Assembly (NCBI GenBank): GCA_964531215.1
Contig: CAZHFK010000042.1
Coordinates: 1 to 9,032, forward strand
Origin: WJKP01 sp964531215
Lineage (GTDB): Bacteria; Patescibacteriota; Patescibacteriia; CAIXNZ01
Length of the DNA: 9,032 bases
Reading direction: 5' to 3'
Part shown: positions 1 to 5,585 of the stretch, piece by piece
Layout: every line of letters starts with the position of its first letter
How positions within the stretch are numbered: the first letter of the stretch is position 1
Made by a program: the position numbers and the translations under genes
Notes under the pieces: generated by a model
The model's database searches: none
Told to the model about the DNA's origin: nothing
What the model saw: only the letters and a program-made list of their open reading frames with translations

Positions 1-2
1 AA

Positions 3-254
3 AATTATCATATTTTATATAAAAAGCCTAAAAAAGATATGATTTGTGATGAATGTGGCAAAGAATTAATTATACGGAAAGACGATCATCCTGAAACAAT
101 AAAAGAAAGATTAAAAGTATATAATCAGGAAACAAAACCAATTATTGATTATTTTGCCAAGCAAGGTAAAGTAATAAAAATAGATGGTGAACAAAAAATT
201 AAACAAGTTTTTAATTTAATTATTAAAGAACTTAATAAGAAAGGATTGATTTAA
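3..254 (+). CDS. adk: Adenylate kinase, C-terminal part (5' end outside window)
   Basis: Adenylate kinase interconverts ATP + AMP and 2 ADP in the cytoplasm. Only the last 83 residues are here; the frame is open to the window edge, so the internal ATG at 39 is not the start. The visible part begins in the LID domain with the Y-H...P-K pattern, then a C-D-E-C pair. This is the second half of the four-cysteine zinc lid of Gram-positive-type enzymes; the first Cys pair would lie upstream. The family's R-x-D-D, E-T-x-x-x-R-L and Y-x-x-x-T-x-P-(I/L)-I-D-Y-(F/Y) motifs follow, then the C-terminal helix. The stop overlaps the map start by one base (TAATG), so the two are probably translationally coupled. 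adk-map adjacency is common in bacteria, usually downstream of secY. Confidence 0.93.
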   Translation, partial: NYHILYKKPKKDMICDECGKELIIRKDDHPETIKERLKVYNQETKPIIDYFAKQGKVIKIDGEQKIKQVFNLIIKELNKKGLI

Positions 255-1027
255 TGATAATTTATAAAACACAACAAGAAATAGATTTAATTGCTCAAAG
301 TTGCAATATGTTAGCTAAAATAATGCAACAAATTTTTCAAAAGGTTAGGCCTGGGTGTGGCACTAAGGAATTAAATGATTTGGCTGAAAATTTAATAAGC
401 CAAAATAATGCTCAGCCGGCTTTTAAAGGTTATAAAGTTAGCAAAGCTGACCAGCCTTTTCCGACAGCTTTATGTACTTCCATAAATCAGGAAATTGTTC
501 ATTCACCGGCTGAACCAAATAGGATTTTACAAGAAGGTGATATTATTGGTTTGGATTTAGGAGTAGAATATAAAGGTTATTTTTCTGATATGGCTGTGAC
601 AATACCAGTTGGCCAAATAAGTCCAGAAGCTCAAAAGCTGGTTAATGTGACTAGAGAATGCTTAGCTTTGGGTTTGGCAGAATTTAAAGAAGGCAATACT
701 TTGTATGATGTAGCTAAGGCTATTCAAGAATATGTTGAAGCTAATGGTTTTTCAATTGTTCGTGAATTGGTCGGTCATGGCGTAGGTAAAAAAGTGCATG
801 AGGATCCACGAATACCTAATTATATAACTGAAGAAGCTAAATATACTGAAATAAAAAAAGGTATGGTCGTGGCAATTGAACCAATGGTTAATATTGGTGA
901 TTGGCGAATAAAAGTTTTGGATGACGGATTTACTTTCGCAGCCTTGGATGATTCATTGTCTGCACATTTTGAACATACGGTGGCAATTGACCATGATGGT
1001 CAAACGAGAATATTAACCAAAATTTAA
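254..1027 (+). CDS. map: Type I methionine aminopeptidase
   Basis: Removes the initiator methionine from nascent proteins, using a dinuclear metal centre. The 257-residue length is typical of the short bacterial type I enzyme with no N-terminal SH3/zinc extension. All expected active-site residues are visible: His83 (IVHS), metal ligands Asp101 (GLDLG), Asp112 (FSDMA), His175 (GHGVG), Glu209 (IEPM) and Glu240 (FEHT). The pita-bread fold core GxKxxHExPxIPNY is intact at about 178-190. The ATG start shares its A with the adk stop, and AAAGGA lies a few bases upstream inside adk. Its own stop again overlaps the next ATG as TAATG. Nothing is odd about the protein; its role as an essential housekeeping enzyme follows from the family. 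Confidence 0.97.
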   Translation: MIIYKTQQEIDLIAQSCNMLAKIMQQIFQKVRPGCGTKELNDLAENLISQNNAQPAFKGYKVSKADQPFPTALCTSINQEIVHSPAEPNRILQEGDIIGLDLGVEYKGYFSDMAVTIPVGQISPEAQKLVNVTRECLALGLAEFKEGNTLYDVAKAIQEYVEANGFSIVRELVGHGVGKKVHEDPRIPNYITEEAKYTEIKKGMVVAIEPMVNIGDWRIKVLDDGFTFAALDDSLSAHFEHTVAIDHDGQTRILTKI

Positions 1028-1878
1028 TGTCAGATAGTATTATAATCAAAGATCCCAAACATTATAACCAGTTATTGAATGATTTTAAAAAACAAGGCAA
1101 AGCAAAAATTCATGTTTTGGCTGATTTTGATAAAACTTTAAGCAAAGCAATGGTTAAAGGACAAAAAATGCCTTCAATTATTTCAATTCTACGTGATGGT
1201 CATTATTTGACACCTCAATACTCACAGAAAGCTCATCAGCTTTTTGCCCAATATCATCCGATTGAAATTGATCCGCAAATCCCTTTGGCTAAAAAAAAGG
1301 CTAAAATGGCAGAATGGTGGCAAAAACATTTTAAGTTATTATTTGCTTCAGGTTTAAACATAAAAGATATTGAACAGGTTATTAAAGATCCCAGAATTCA
1401 ATTAAGGCAAGGTGCTGTAGAATTTTTTAAAATCTTGGCTGTCAATAATATTCCCTTGTTAATTTTATCAGCAGCCGGTTTGGGTATAGAATCTATTTTT
1501 AGAATTTTAGAAAAAAATAATTGTTTATTTAATAATATGCATATTATTTCTAATGAATTTGAATATGATGAAACAGGTAAAGCTGTTAAAGTTAAAGAAC
1601 CGATTATTCATGCTTTAAATAAAGACGAAACAGTTATTGCAAACTATCCTCAAGTTTATAATAAGATAAAAAACCGGACAAATGTCATTTTATTGGGCGA
1701 TAATCTGGCTGACGTAGGTATGATTGACGGTTTTGTTTATGATAATTTAATTAAAATAGGTTTTTTAAATTATGAAGTAGAAACTAATTTAACAGATTAT
1801 AAAAATAGTTATGATTTGGTTATTATCGATGATAAAGGAATGGATTCTATTAATGATTTATTAAAACAAATAATATGA
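1027..1878 (+). CDS. HAD-family pyrimidine 5'-nucleotidase, UMPH-1/NT5C3-like
   Basis: A 283-residue HAD phosphatase that strongly resembles the cytosolic 5'-nucleotidase III family (UMPH-1, PF05822), best known from animals and plants, which dephosphorylates UMP and CMP. HAD motif I is DFDKTLS (nucleophile Asp33, acid/base Asp35). Motif II is Ser148 in LILSAAG, motif III is probably Lys199 in the ALNKDE context, and motif IV is GDNLADVGMIDG with Asp225 and Asp229. Beyond these general signatures it shares family-specific stretches: IEIDP after the cap start, MAEWW, ISNEFEYDETG, and a C-terminal IGFLN...SYDLVIIDD. There is no signal peptide, so it is cytoplasmic. It overlaps map by one base and ruvX by four, with no clear SD of its own, which suggests coupled translation. 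The family assignment is firm; UMP/CMP specificity is inferred from family membership. Confidence 0.85.
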   Translation: MSDSIIIKDPKHYNQLLNDFKKQGKAKIHVLADFDKTLSKAMVKGQKMPSIISILRDGHYLTPQYSQKAHQLFAQYHPIEIDPQIPLAKKKAKMAEWWQKHFKLLFASGLNIKDIEQVIKDPRIQLRQGAVEFFKILAVNNIPLLILSAAGLGIESIFRILEKNNCLFNNMHIISNEFEYDETGKAVKVKEPIIHALNKDETVIANYPQVYNKIKNRTNVILLGDNLADVGMIDGFVYDNLIKIGFLNYEVETNLTDYKNSYDLVIIDDKGMDSINDLLKQII

Positions 1879-2264
1879 AATATTTAGGAATTGATTATGG
1901 TGACAAGAAAATCGGTTTAGCGATTGCTGATTCTGAAACAAAGATTGCCTCACCTTATAAAATATTAACTAATAGTAAAGATGTTTTGTCTAAAATTAGT
2001 GAAATTTGTCATGAAGAGGATATTGATAAAATTATTATTGGTTTACCATTAACTTTAAAAAGTTCAACATCCAAACAGACTGAAATAGTTTTAAACTTTA
2101 TTGATAAGTTTAAAAAAATCATTGATTTACCGATAATTGAACAAGATGAAAGATTATCTTCTGGTTATGCCAAAGAATTACTTAAACAAATAAAAGTAAA
2201 ACATTTGGATGATGATGTGGCTGCCATGATAATTTTACAAAGTTATTTGGATGAAAATTTATAA
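1875..2264 (+). CDS. ruvX: RuvX/YqgF RNase H-fold nuclease (putative pre-16S rRNA nuclease / Holliday junction resolvase)
   Basis: A small RNase H-fold protein of 129 residues, close to the usual 130-150. It opens with LGIDYGDKKIGLA, carrying catalytic Asp7. It continues with IIIGLPL at about 53-59, DERLSS at 91-96 (Glu92 is the likely second acidic residue) and LDDDVAAMIILQSYLD near the C terminus, where Asp113 is the best match to the third catalytic Asp. YqgF has been linked to maturation of the 16S rRNA 5' end in E. coli, and the family is also annotated as a Holliday junction resolvase; the sequence does not decide between them. Its ATG overlaps the preceding TGA (ATGA), a standard coupling arrangement, and there is no independent SD. 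Confidence 0.93.
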   Translation: MKYLGIDYGDKKIGLAIADSETKIASPYKILTNSKDVLSKISEICHEEDIDKIIIGLPLTLKSSTSKQTEIVLNFIDKFKKIIDLPIIEQDERLSSGYAKELLKQIKVKHLDDDVAAMIILQSYLDENL

Positions 2265-2291
2265 TTGTTTTTAGGCTTTGATCTCCAGCTT

Positions 2292-2325
2292 TTAGCTCGT
2301 AGTCGTAGCTTGAACTCGGAGCTAA
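2292..2325 (+). promoter_or_regulatory. Possible SD-sequestering hairpin before recO
   Basis: The 64-base gap between ruvX and recO contains TTAGCTC at 2292-2298 and its exact reverse complement GAGCTAA at 2319-2325, a 7-bp stem with a 20-base loop. The 3' arm includes the GAG of the recO SD (GGAG, 2318-2321, 7 bases before the ATG), so the folded form would hide the ribosome site. A CTCC at 2283-2286 could also pair with that GGAG. The motif AGCT recurs at 2287, 2294, 2307 and 2320. There is no T-run, so this is not an intrinsic terminator. The fold is seen; regulation is a guess. Confidence 0.35.
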
Positions 2326-2328
2326 TTT

Positions 2329-3105
2329 ATGTCACAAACATATACAACTGAAGGAATAATTTTAAAACGCCGAGACTATCTGGAAAATGATAGGCTTTTT
2401 ATTGTTTATTCCAAAGATTTTGGCAAAATTGAACTTTTGGCTAAGGGTACCAAAAAAATAAGTTCCAAACTTAATTCATACCTTGAGCCTTTTTATTTAA
2501 TCAAAATAATGGCAGCTAGGGGTAAAGGTTTTGATAAATTAGCTAATTGTAATTTGATTAAAAGTTATCAAAATTTACGTAATGACCAGTCATTATTTGG
2601 TTTTTATTTATTGAATTATTTAAGTGAAGTGACTGATGGTTTGATTGTTGGACAAACATTGAAGCATGATAAATTCCAACTTTTATTAGAGCTTTTGGAT
2701 ATTTTAGAAAAAAAAATTAATCAAGCCAGTCAGTCAAAATTATTAGGTTTAATTAATGTTTATAATTTTAAGATTTTAAATTTACTTGGTTATCAGCCGG
2801 AAATAAAGCGCTGTCTTAATTGCCACAAAGGTATTTTATTGACCAAAAATATTTTTGATTTTCGGCAGGGTGGGATTATTTGTGAAGATTGTAAAAAAGT
2901 TTGTTTGATCGAAGATTATCTTTTAGTGTCTGACGGTGTAATAAAGTTATTACAGCTGGCTCAAGAAAAAAGTTTGGTTGATTTTATCAGTTTGGATAAT
3001 CATTTTGATGATTTAAAACAATTTAATCAAGTGATTTATAAATTACTTTTAATTAATTTGGAAAAGCCGATAAAAAGTGTTGACTTTTTAAATGATTTTT
3101 GTTAA
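2329..3105 (+). CDS. recO: DNA repair protein RecO
   Basis: RecO works with RecR (and RecF) to load RecA onto SSB-coated single-stranded DNA and anneals complementary strands. The 258-residue length is normal. The N-terminal OB-fold is visible at about 1-80 with the family pattern T-x-G-I-I-L-K-x-R-x-Y-x-E-x-D-R-L, then GKIELLAKGTKKISSKL. The middle is helical. A zinc-finger-like set is complete: Cys162/Cys165 (CLNC) and Cys185/Cys188 (CEDC). The ATG at 2329 has GGAG seven bases upstream. Unlike the genes before it, it is separated from ruvX by 64 bases. Its last codons also contain the candidate promoter of the pyrB unit, and no terminator separates it from pyrB, so read-through is possible. 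Confidence 0.93.
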   Translation: MSQTYTTEGIILKRRDYLENDRLFIVYSKDFGKIELLAKGTKKISSKLNSYLEPFYLIKIMAARGKGFDKLANCNLIKSYQNLRNDQSLFGFYLLNYLSEVTDGLIVGQTLKHDKFQLLLELLDILEKKINQASQSKLLGLINVYNFKILNLLGYQPEIKRCLNCHKGILLTKNIFDFRQGGIICEDCKKVCLIEDYLLVSDGVIKLLQLAQEKSLVDFISLDNHFDDLKQFNQVIYKLLLINLEKPIKSVDFLNDFC

Positions 3106-3108
3106 GGT
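3080..3108 (+). promoter_or_regulatory. Candidate promoter of the pyrB-pyrC unit
   Basis: TTGACT (3080-3085), a 17-base spacer and TAAGGT (3103-3108), with TG one base upstream of the -10 (TGT-TAAGGT, extended -10 style). It sits inside the end of recO, and the recO stop codon forms part of the -10. It would leave a leader of about 50 bases before pyrB. The -10 alone is weak; the main support is that the same layout recurs before pyrK and the pyrE-like gene. Confidence 0.42.
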
Positions 3109-3117
3109 CAGTTAAGG
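3101..3117 (+). repeat. Short direct repeat GTTAAGG x2
   Basis: GTTAAGG occurs at 3101-3107 and 3111-3117, exactly 10 bases apart, covering the recO stop, the candidate -10 of the pyrB unit and its likely transcription start. Ten-base spacing places both copies on one face of the helix, as for an operator half-site pair. It is short enough to be chance. Confidence 0.25.
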
Positions 3118-3164
3118 GTAAATTTTGTAATTTGACAAAAATAAGATAAAAAAGGAGGTTTAAA

Positions 3165-4151
3165 ATGGCAAAACAAAAGTGGTGGGGAGAACATGACAAG
3201 ATTTCTTTCCCTCATGTAGTTTACAGTCAGCAGTTTTCAAGATCCGATTTGGACAGTTTGTTCCAATTAGCCTTGATTATTGAAAAGATTCTTAAAAAAA
3301 ATAAAATGGTTGACTGGCTTTGGGGCAATATTATTACAATAATGTTTTTTCAGCCCAGTACCAGGACTTATTTTTCATTTTGGTCAGCTGCTTTAAGGCT
3401 TGGTGCTCGGGTTATGGCTTCAGAAAATGCCGGTGAATTTTCTTCCGCAGCTAAAGGCGAAACTTTAAGAGACACTGCCTTGGTCATGTCTGATAAGTCC
3501 GATGCTATTATTATTAGGCATCCGGAAATAGGTTCAGCCGGACAAATGGCAAAATTTGCCAAAGTCCCGGTTATTAATGGCGGTGACGGGCCAGGTCAGC
3601 ATCCGACCCAGGCTTTACTTGACTATTATATGATAAAAAAACAGTTTGGTAAGATTAATGGTTTAAATATTGCCATGGTTGGTGATTTGCTTAATGGCCG
3701 GACTGTTCGTTCGCTTTGTTATCTTTTGTCAAAATATGAAGATGTCAGAATTATTTTTGTATCTCCTGAACAAATAAAAATGAAAGATGATATTAAAGAT
3801 CATTTGACTGAAAATGGCATTCAATGGATAGAAACCGCTGACTTAGAAGAGGCGGCTAAATCTTCAGATGTAATTTATCAGACCAGAATTCAAAAAGAAT
3901 TGTTTTCTGATAAAGCAGAGTATGATGAAGTTAGTGGTATTTATATTATTAATAAGGGTATTATTGAGTTAATGCCAGAAAATGGTATTATTATGCATCC
4001 ATTGCCTAGGGTTGATGAAATCAAGGGCAATGTTGATCGTAGTAAAAAGGCCAAGTATTTTGTCCAGGCAGCCGGTGGAGATTATGTTCGGGCAGCTTTA
4101 CTTTTATGTCAGTTAAATTCTGCTAAGGCCAGGGAGTTACTAAATATTTAA
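3165..4151 (+). CDS. pyrB: Aspartate carbamoyltransferase catalytic subunit
   Basis: Catalyses the first committed pyrimidine step: carbamoyl phosphate + aspartate to N-carbamoyl-aspartate. The 328 residues cover both domains. Carbamoyl-phosphate site: S65-T-R-T68, Ser93 and Lys97 (from the other subunit of the trimer in known enzymes), Arg118 (IIRHP), His146 and Gln149 (GQHPTQ). Aspartate site: Arg179 (GRT), Arg241 and Gln243 (TRIQKE), and HPLPRVDEI at 278-286. The last motif separates it from ornithine carbamoyltransferase, which has HCLP. One change stands out: the usual FFEPSTRT reads FFQPSTRT, so the domain-closure glutamate (Glu50 in E. coli) is Gln63, and TRLSFE reads TYFSFW. The start is set by AAGGAGG six bases before the ATG. 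It is followed by pyrC after a hairpin; no regulatory chain pyrI is in the window. Confidence 0.95.
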   Translation: MAKQKWWGEHDKISFPHVVYSQQFSRSDLDSLFQLALIIEKILKKNKMVDWLWGNIITIMFFQPSTRTYFSFWSAALRLGARVMASENAGEFSSAAKGETLRDTALVMSDKSDAIIIRHPEIGSAGQMAKFAKVPVINGGDGPGQHPTQALLDYYMIKKQFGKINGLNIAMVGDLLNGRTVRSLCYLLSKYEDVRIIFVSPEQIKMKDDIKDHLTENGIQWIETADLEEAAKSSDVIYQTRIQKELFSDKAEYDEVSGIYIINKGIIELMPENGIIMHPLPRVDEIKGNVDRSKKAKYFVQAAGGDYVRAALLLCQLNSAKARELLNI

Positions 4152-4154
4152 ACT

Positions 4155-4196
4155 CAAAGGAGGGCCATGCCCCTCCTTTGAAGATCCCGGGAGGTG
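4155..4196 (+). promoter_or_regulatory. Strong intercistronic hairpin with a competing anti-SD pairing, pyrB-pyrC
   Basis: CAAAGGAGGG (4155-4164) and CCCTCCTTTG (4171-4180) form a perfect 10-bp stem with a 6-base loop, starting three bases after the pyrB stop. No T-run follows, so it is not a classic terminator. The 3' arm contains CCTCCT (4172-4177), identical to the 16S rRNA anti-SD core. It can pair either with AGGAGG in the 5' arm or with the pyrC SD GGAGG (4190-4194; five Watson-Crick pairs plus a U-G). The two pairings exclude each other: the first leaves the pyrC SD free, the second hides it. A simple mRNA-stabilising or processing hairpin is the alternative. Confidence 0.6.
4189..4196 (+). 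promoter_or_regulatory. pyrC ribosome binding site that decides the start
   Basis: GGGAGGTG lies seven bases (counted from GGAGG) before ATG 4202. This rules out the in-frame TTG at 4178, which sits inside the intercistronic hairpin and has the SD downstream of it. Confidence 0.85.
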
Positions 4197-4201
4197 AAAG
4201 A

Positions 4202-5452
4202 ATGTCGCAGACAATAGCTTTACTTAATGGTCGAGTAATTGATCCTGAAACAAATTTTGATCAAGTAACACATGTCCTAATTAAGGACAGTAAAATTGCC
4301 GAAATCAGCAAGCCATTGAAAAGTAAAGTGTCGCAAGACTGCAATATTATTTATTGCACTGACAAACTGGTTTGTCCTGGTTTAATTGATGCGCATGTGC
4401 ATTTTCGTACGCCTGGCCAGGAACATAAAGAAAATTTAGCCAGCGGTAGTCTGGCTGCAATTATGGGCGGTTTTACCAGCGTAGTATGTATGGCTAATAC
4501 TAATCCGGTAATTGATAATCCAGAGACTTTACACCAGGTTTTATGTCGAGTGGAGTCAGATTCTTTTGTTGATATTTATCAGGCTTCTAGTGCCAGTTTA
4601 GGTTTAGAAGGAGAAGAATTGGCTGATCTTGAAGCAATGCAGCAAATTGGGGCTATTGCCGTAAGTGATGACGGTCAAGGAATTCAAAACCCAGATTTAT
4701 TGCTGGAAGCAATGGATTGGTGTCAGTCTAATGCTTTACCTTTGCTTTTACATTGTGAGGATTCTCGTTTTTCACCTTATGACAGACGTTCGGAAATTCA
4801 TCAGGCCAGTTTGATTTTGAAACTGGCTGAAGAATTTAGTTTGCCGGTTCATTTGCAGCATGTTAGCTGTAAAGAAACTATTCAACTTGTTCGTGAAGCC
4901 AAGTTCCGTAAAATAGCGGTTACTTGCGAAGTTACACCTCATCATTTTAGTTTAACCAATACTGATTTTAAAAAAATCGGCACTAATGCCAAAATGAACC
5001 CGCCATTGCGTTCAGAGTCTGATCGTCAAGCGGTTATAAGCGGTTTAAAAGATGGGACAATTGATTTAATTGCCACTGATCATGCTCCTCATACCCAAGA
5101 AGAAAAATCAGTTCCAATTGATCAGGCACCATTTGGCGTAATTGGCCTGGAAACAGCTGTGCCGGTTACTTTTAACTCGTTACAAAATCATCTTTCCGTG
5201 ACTCAAATAATTACTAAATTGACTTTAGAACCGGCTAGGTTACTGGGACTTGCACAAAAAGGCAGATTGCAAGTCGGATTACCCGCTGACTTGGTAGTGA
5301 TTGATCCTAAAAAGACACAGTATGTTGAACCTGAAAGATTTGAAAGCAAAGCGAGTAATTGTCCTTGGGCCGGCAAACGTTTGAAAGCCTGGCCGGTTAT
5401 GACAATTAAAAACGGTCAGATTGTTATGAAAGAGTTTCAACTTAACCTTTGA
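4202..5452 (+). CDS. pyrC: Dihydroorotase, class I (amidohydrolase)
   Basis: Cyclises N-carbamoyl-aspartate to dihydroorotate, the step after PyrB. The protein is 416 residues from ATG 4202, chosen for its SD; the frame stays open upstream to a TTG at 4178 that would only add MKIPGGER. Zinc-amidohydrolase motifs are in order: DAHVHFRTPG (His65, His67, Arg69), MANTNP (97-102), SDDGQG (metal-region Asp156/Asp157), LLHCED (His184), HLQHVS (His220), EVTPHH, NPPLR, and ATDHAPH with catalytic Asp293. FGVIGLE and the C-terminal PADLVVID strand are typical of class I. The stretch between His184 and His220 is 36 residues, shorter than in many bacterial class I enzymes, where a longer S-x-x-LG-x-x-G-x-P segment intervenes. 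It is cotranscribed with pyrB and followed directly by a terminator. Confidence 0.95.
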   Translation: MSQTIALLNGRVIDPETNFDQVTHVLIKDSKIAEISKPLKSKVSQDCNIIYCTDKLVCPGLIDAHVHFRTPGQEHKENLASGSLAAIMGGFTSVVCMANTNPVIDNPETLHQVLCRVESDSFVDIYQASSASLGLEGEELADLEAMQQIGAIAVSDDGQGIQNPDLLLEAMDWCQSNALPLLLHCEDSRFSPYDRRSEIHQASLILKLAEEFSLPVHLQHVSCKETIQLVREAKFRKIAVTCEVTPHHFSLTNTDFKKIGTNAKMNPPLRSESDRQAVISGLKDGTIDLIATDHAPHTQEEKSVPIDQAPFGVIGLETAVPVTFNSLQNHLSVTQIITKLTLEPARLLGLAQKGRLQVGLPADLVVIDPKKTQYVEPERFESKASNCPWAGKRLKAWPVMTIKNGQIVMKEFQLNL

Positions 5453-5459
5453 ATTATTA

Positions 5460-5490
5460 CCCCGCATTAAAAAATGCGGGGATTTTTTTT
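5460..5490 (+). terminator. Rho-independent terminator after pyrC
   Basis: CCCCGCATT (5460-5468) pairs perfectly with AATGCGGGG (5473-5481) around an AAAA loop, giving a 9-bp GC-rich stem, followed by A and eight T (5483-5490). It begins seven bases after the pyrC stop and ends the pyrB-pyrC unit. Confidence 0.93.
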
Positions 5491-5513
5491 ATTTTAAATT
5501 TAAAAAAGATAAA

Positions 5514-5542
5514 TTGACAATTTAAAGTTTATTTGCTAAGTT
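5514..5542 (+). promoter_or_regulatory. Candidate promoter of the pyrK-pyrD-pyrF unit
   Basis: A consensus -35 TTGACA (5514-5519), exactly 17 bases, then TAAGTT (5537-5542) preceded by TGC, an extended -10. It lies 24 bases beyond the pyrC terminator in an otherwise non-coding, very AT-rich gap of 133 bases, and would give a leader of about 35-40 bases ending in AAGGAGG (5571-5577) before pyrK. Confidence 0.65.
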
Positions 5543-5585
5543 TTATTAAATACGAACATTACCAAGGTTAAAGGAGGAAATACTT

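Noticed and set aside
39..41. ATG as the start of a 71-residue protein
   Set aside because: The frame is open to the window edge and the residues before it (Y-H...P-K) continue the adenylate kinase zinc lid, so it is an internal Met.
3132..3137. TTGACA just before pyrB as a -35
   Set aside because: Seventeen bases downstream is the SD (GAGGTT), not a -10, so no usable promoter or leader would result.
3109..3164. PyrR-type attenuator or pyrimidine-sensing leader before pyrB
   Set aside because: The leader is only about 50 bases, with no anti-terminator/terminator pair and no recognisable PyrR-binding loop.
4155..4180. Intrinsic terminator between pyrB and pyrC
   Set aside because: The stem is strong but is followed by AAGATCCCGGG rather than a T-run.
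4167..4181. Four-codon leader reading frame (ATG-CCC-CTC-CTT-TGA)
   Set aside because: Its SD is only three bases away and both are buried in a 10-bp stem; kept only as a remark.
4178..4201. TTG start adding eight residues to PyrC
   Set aside because: It lies in the hairpin, before the SD; ATG 4202 has GGAGGTG at ideal spacing and matches the family N terminus.
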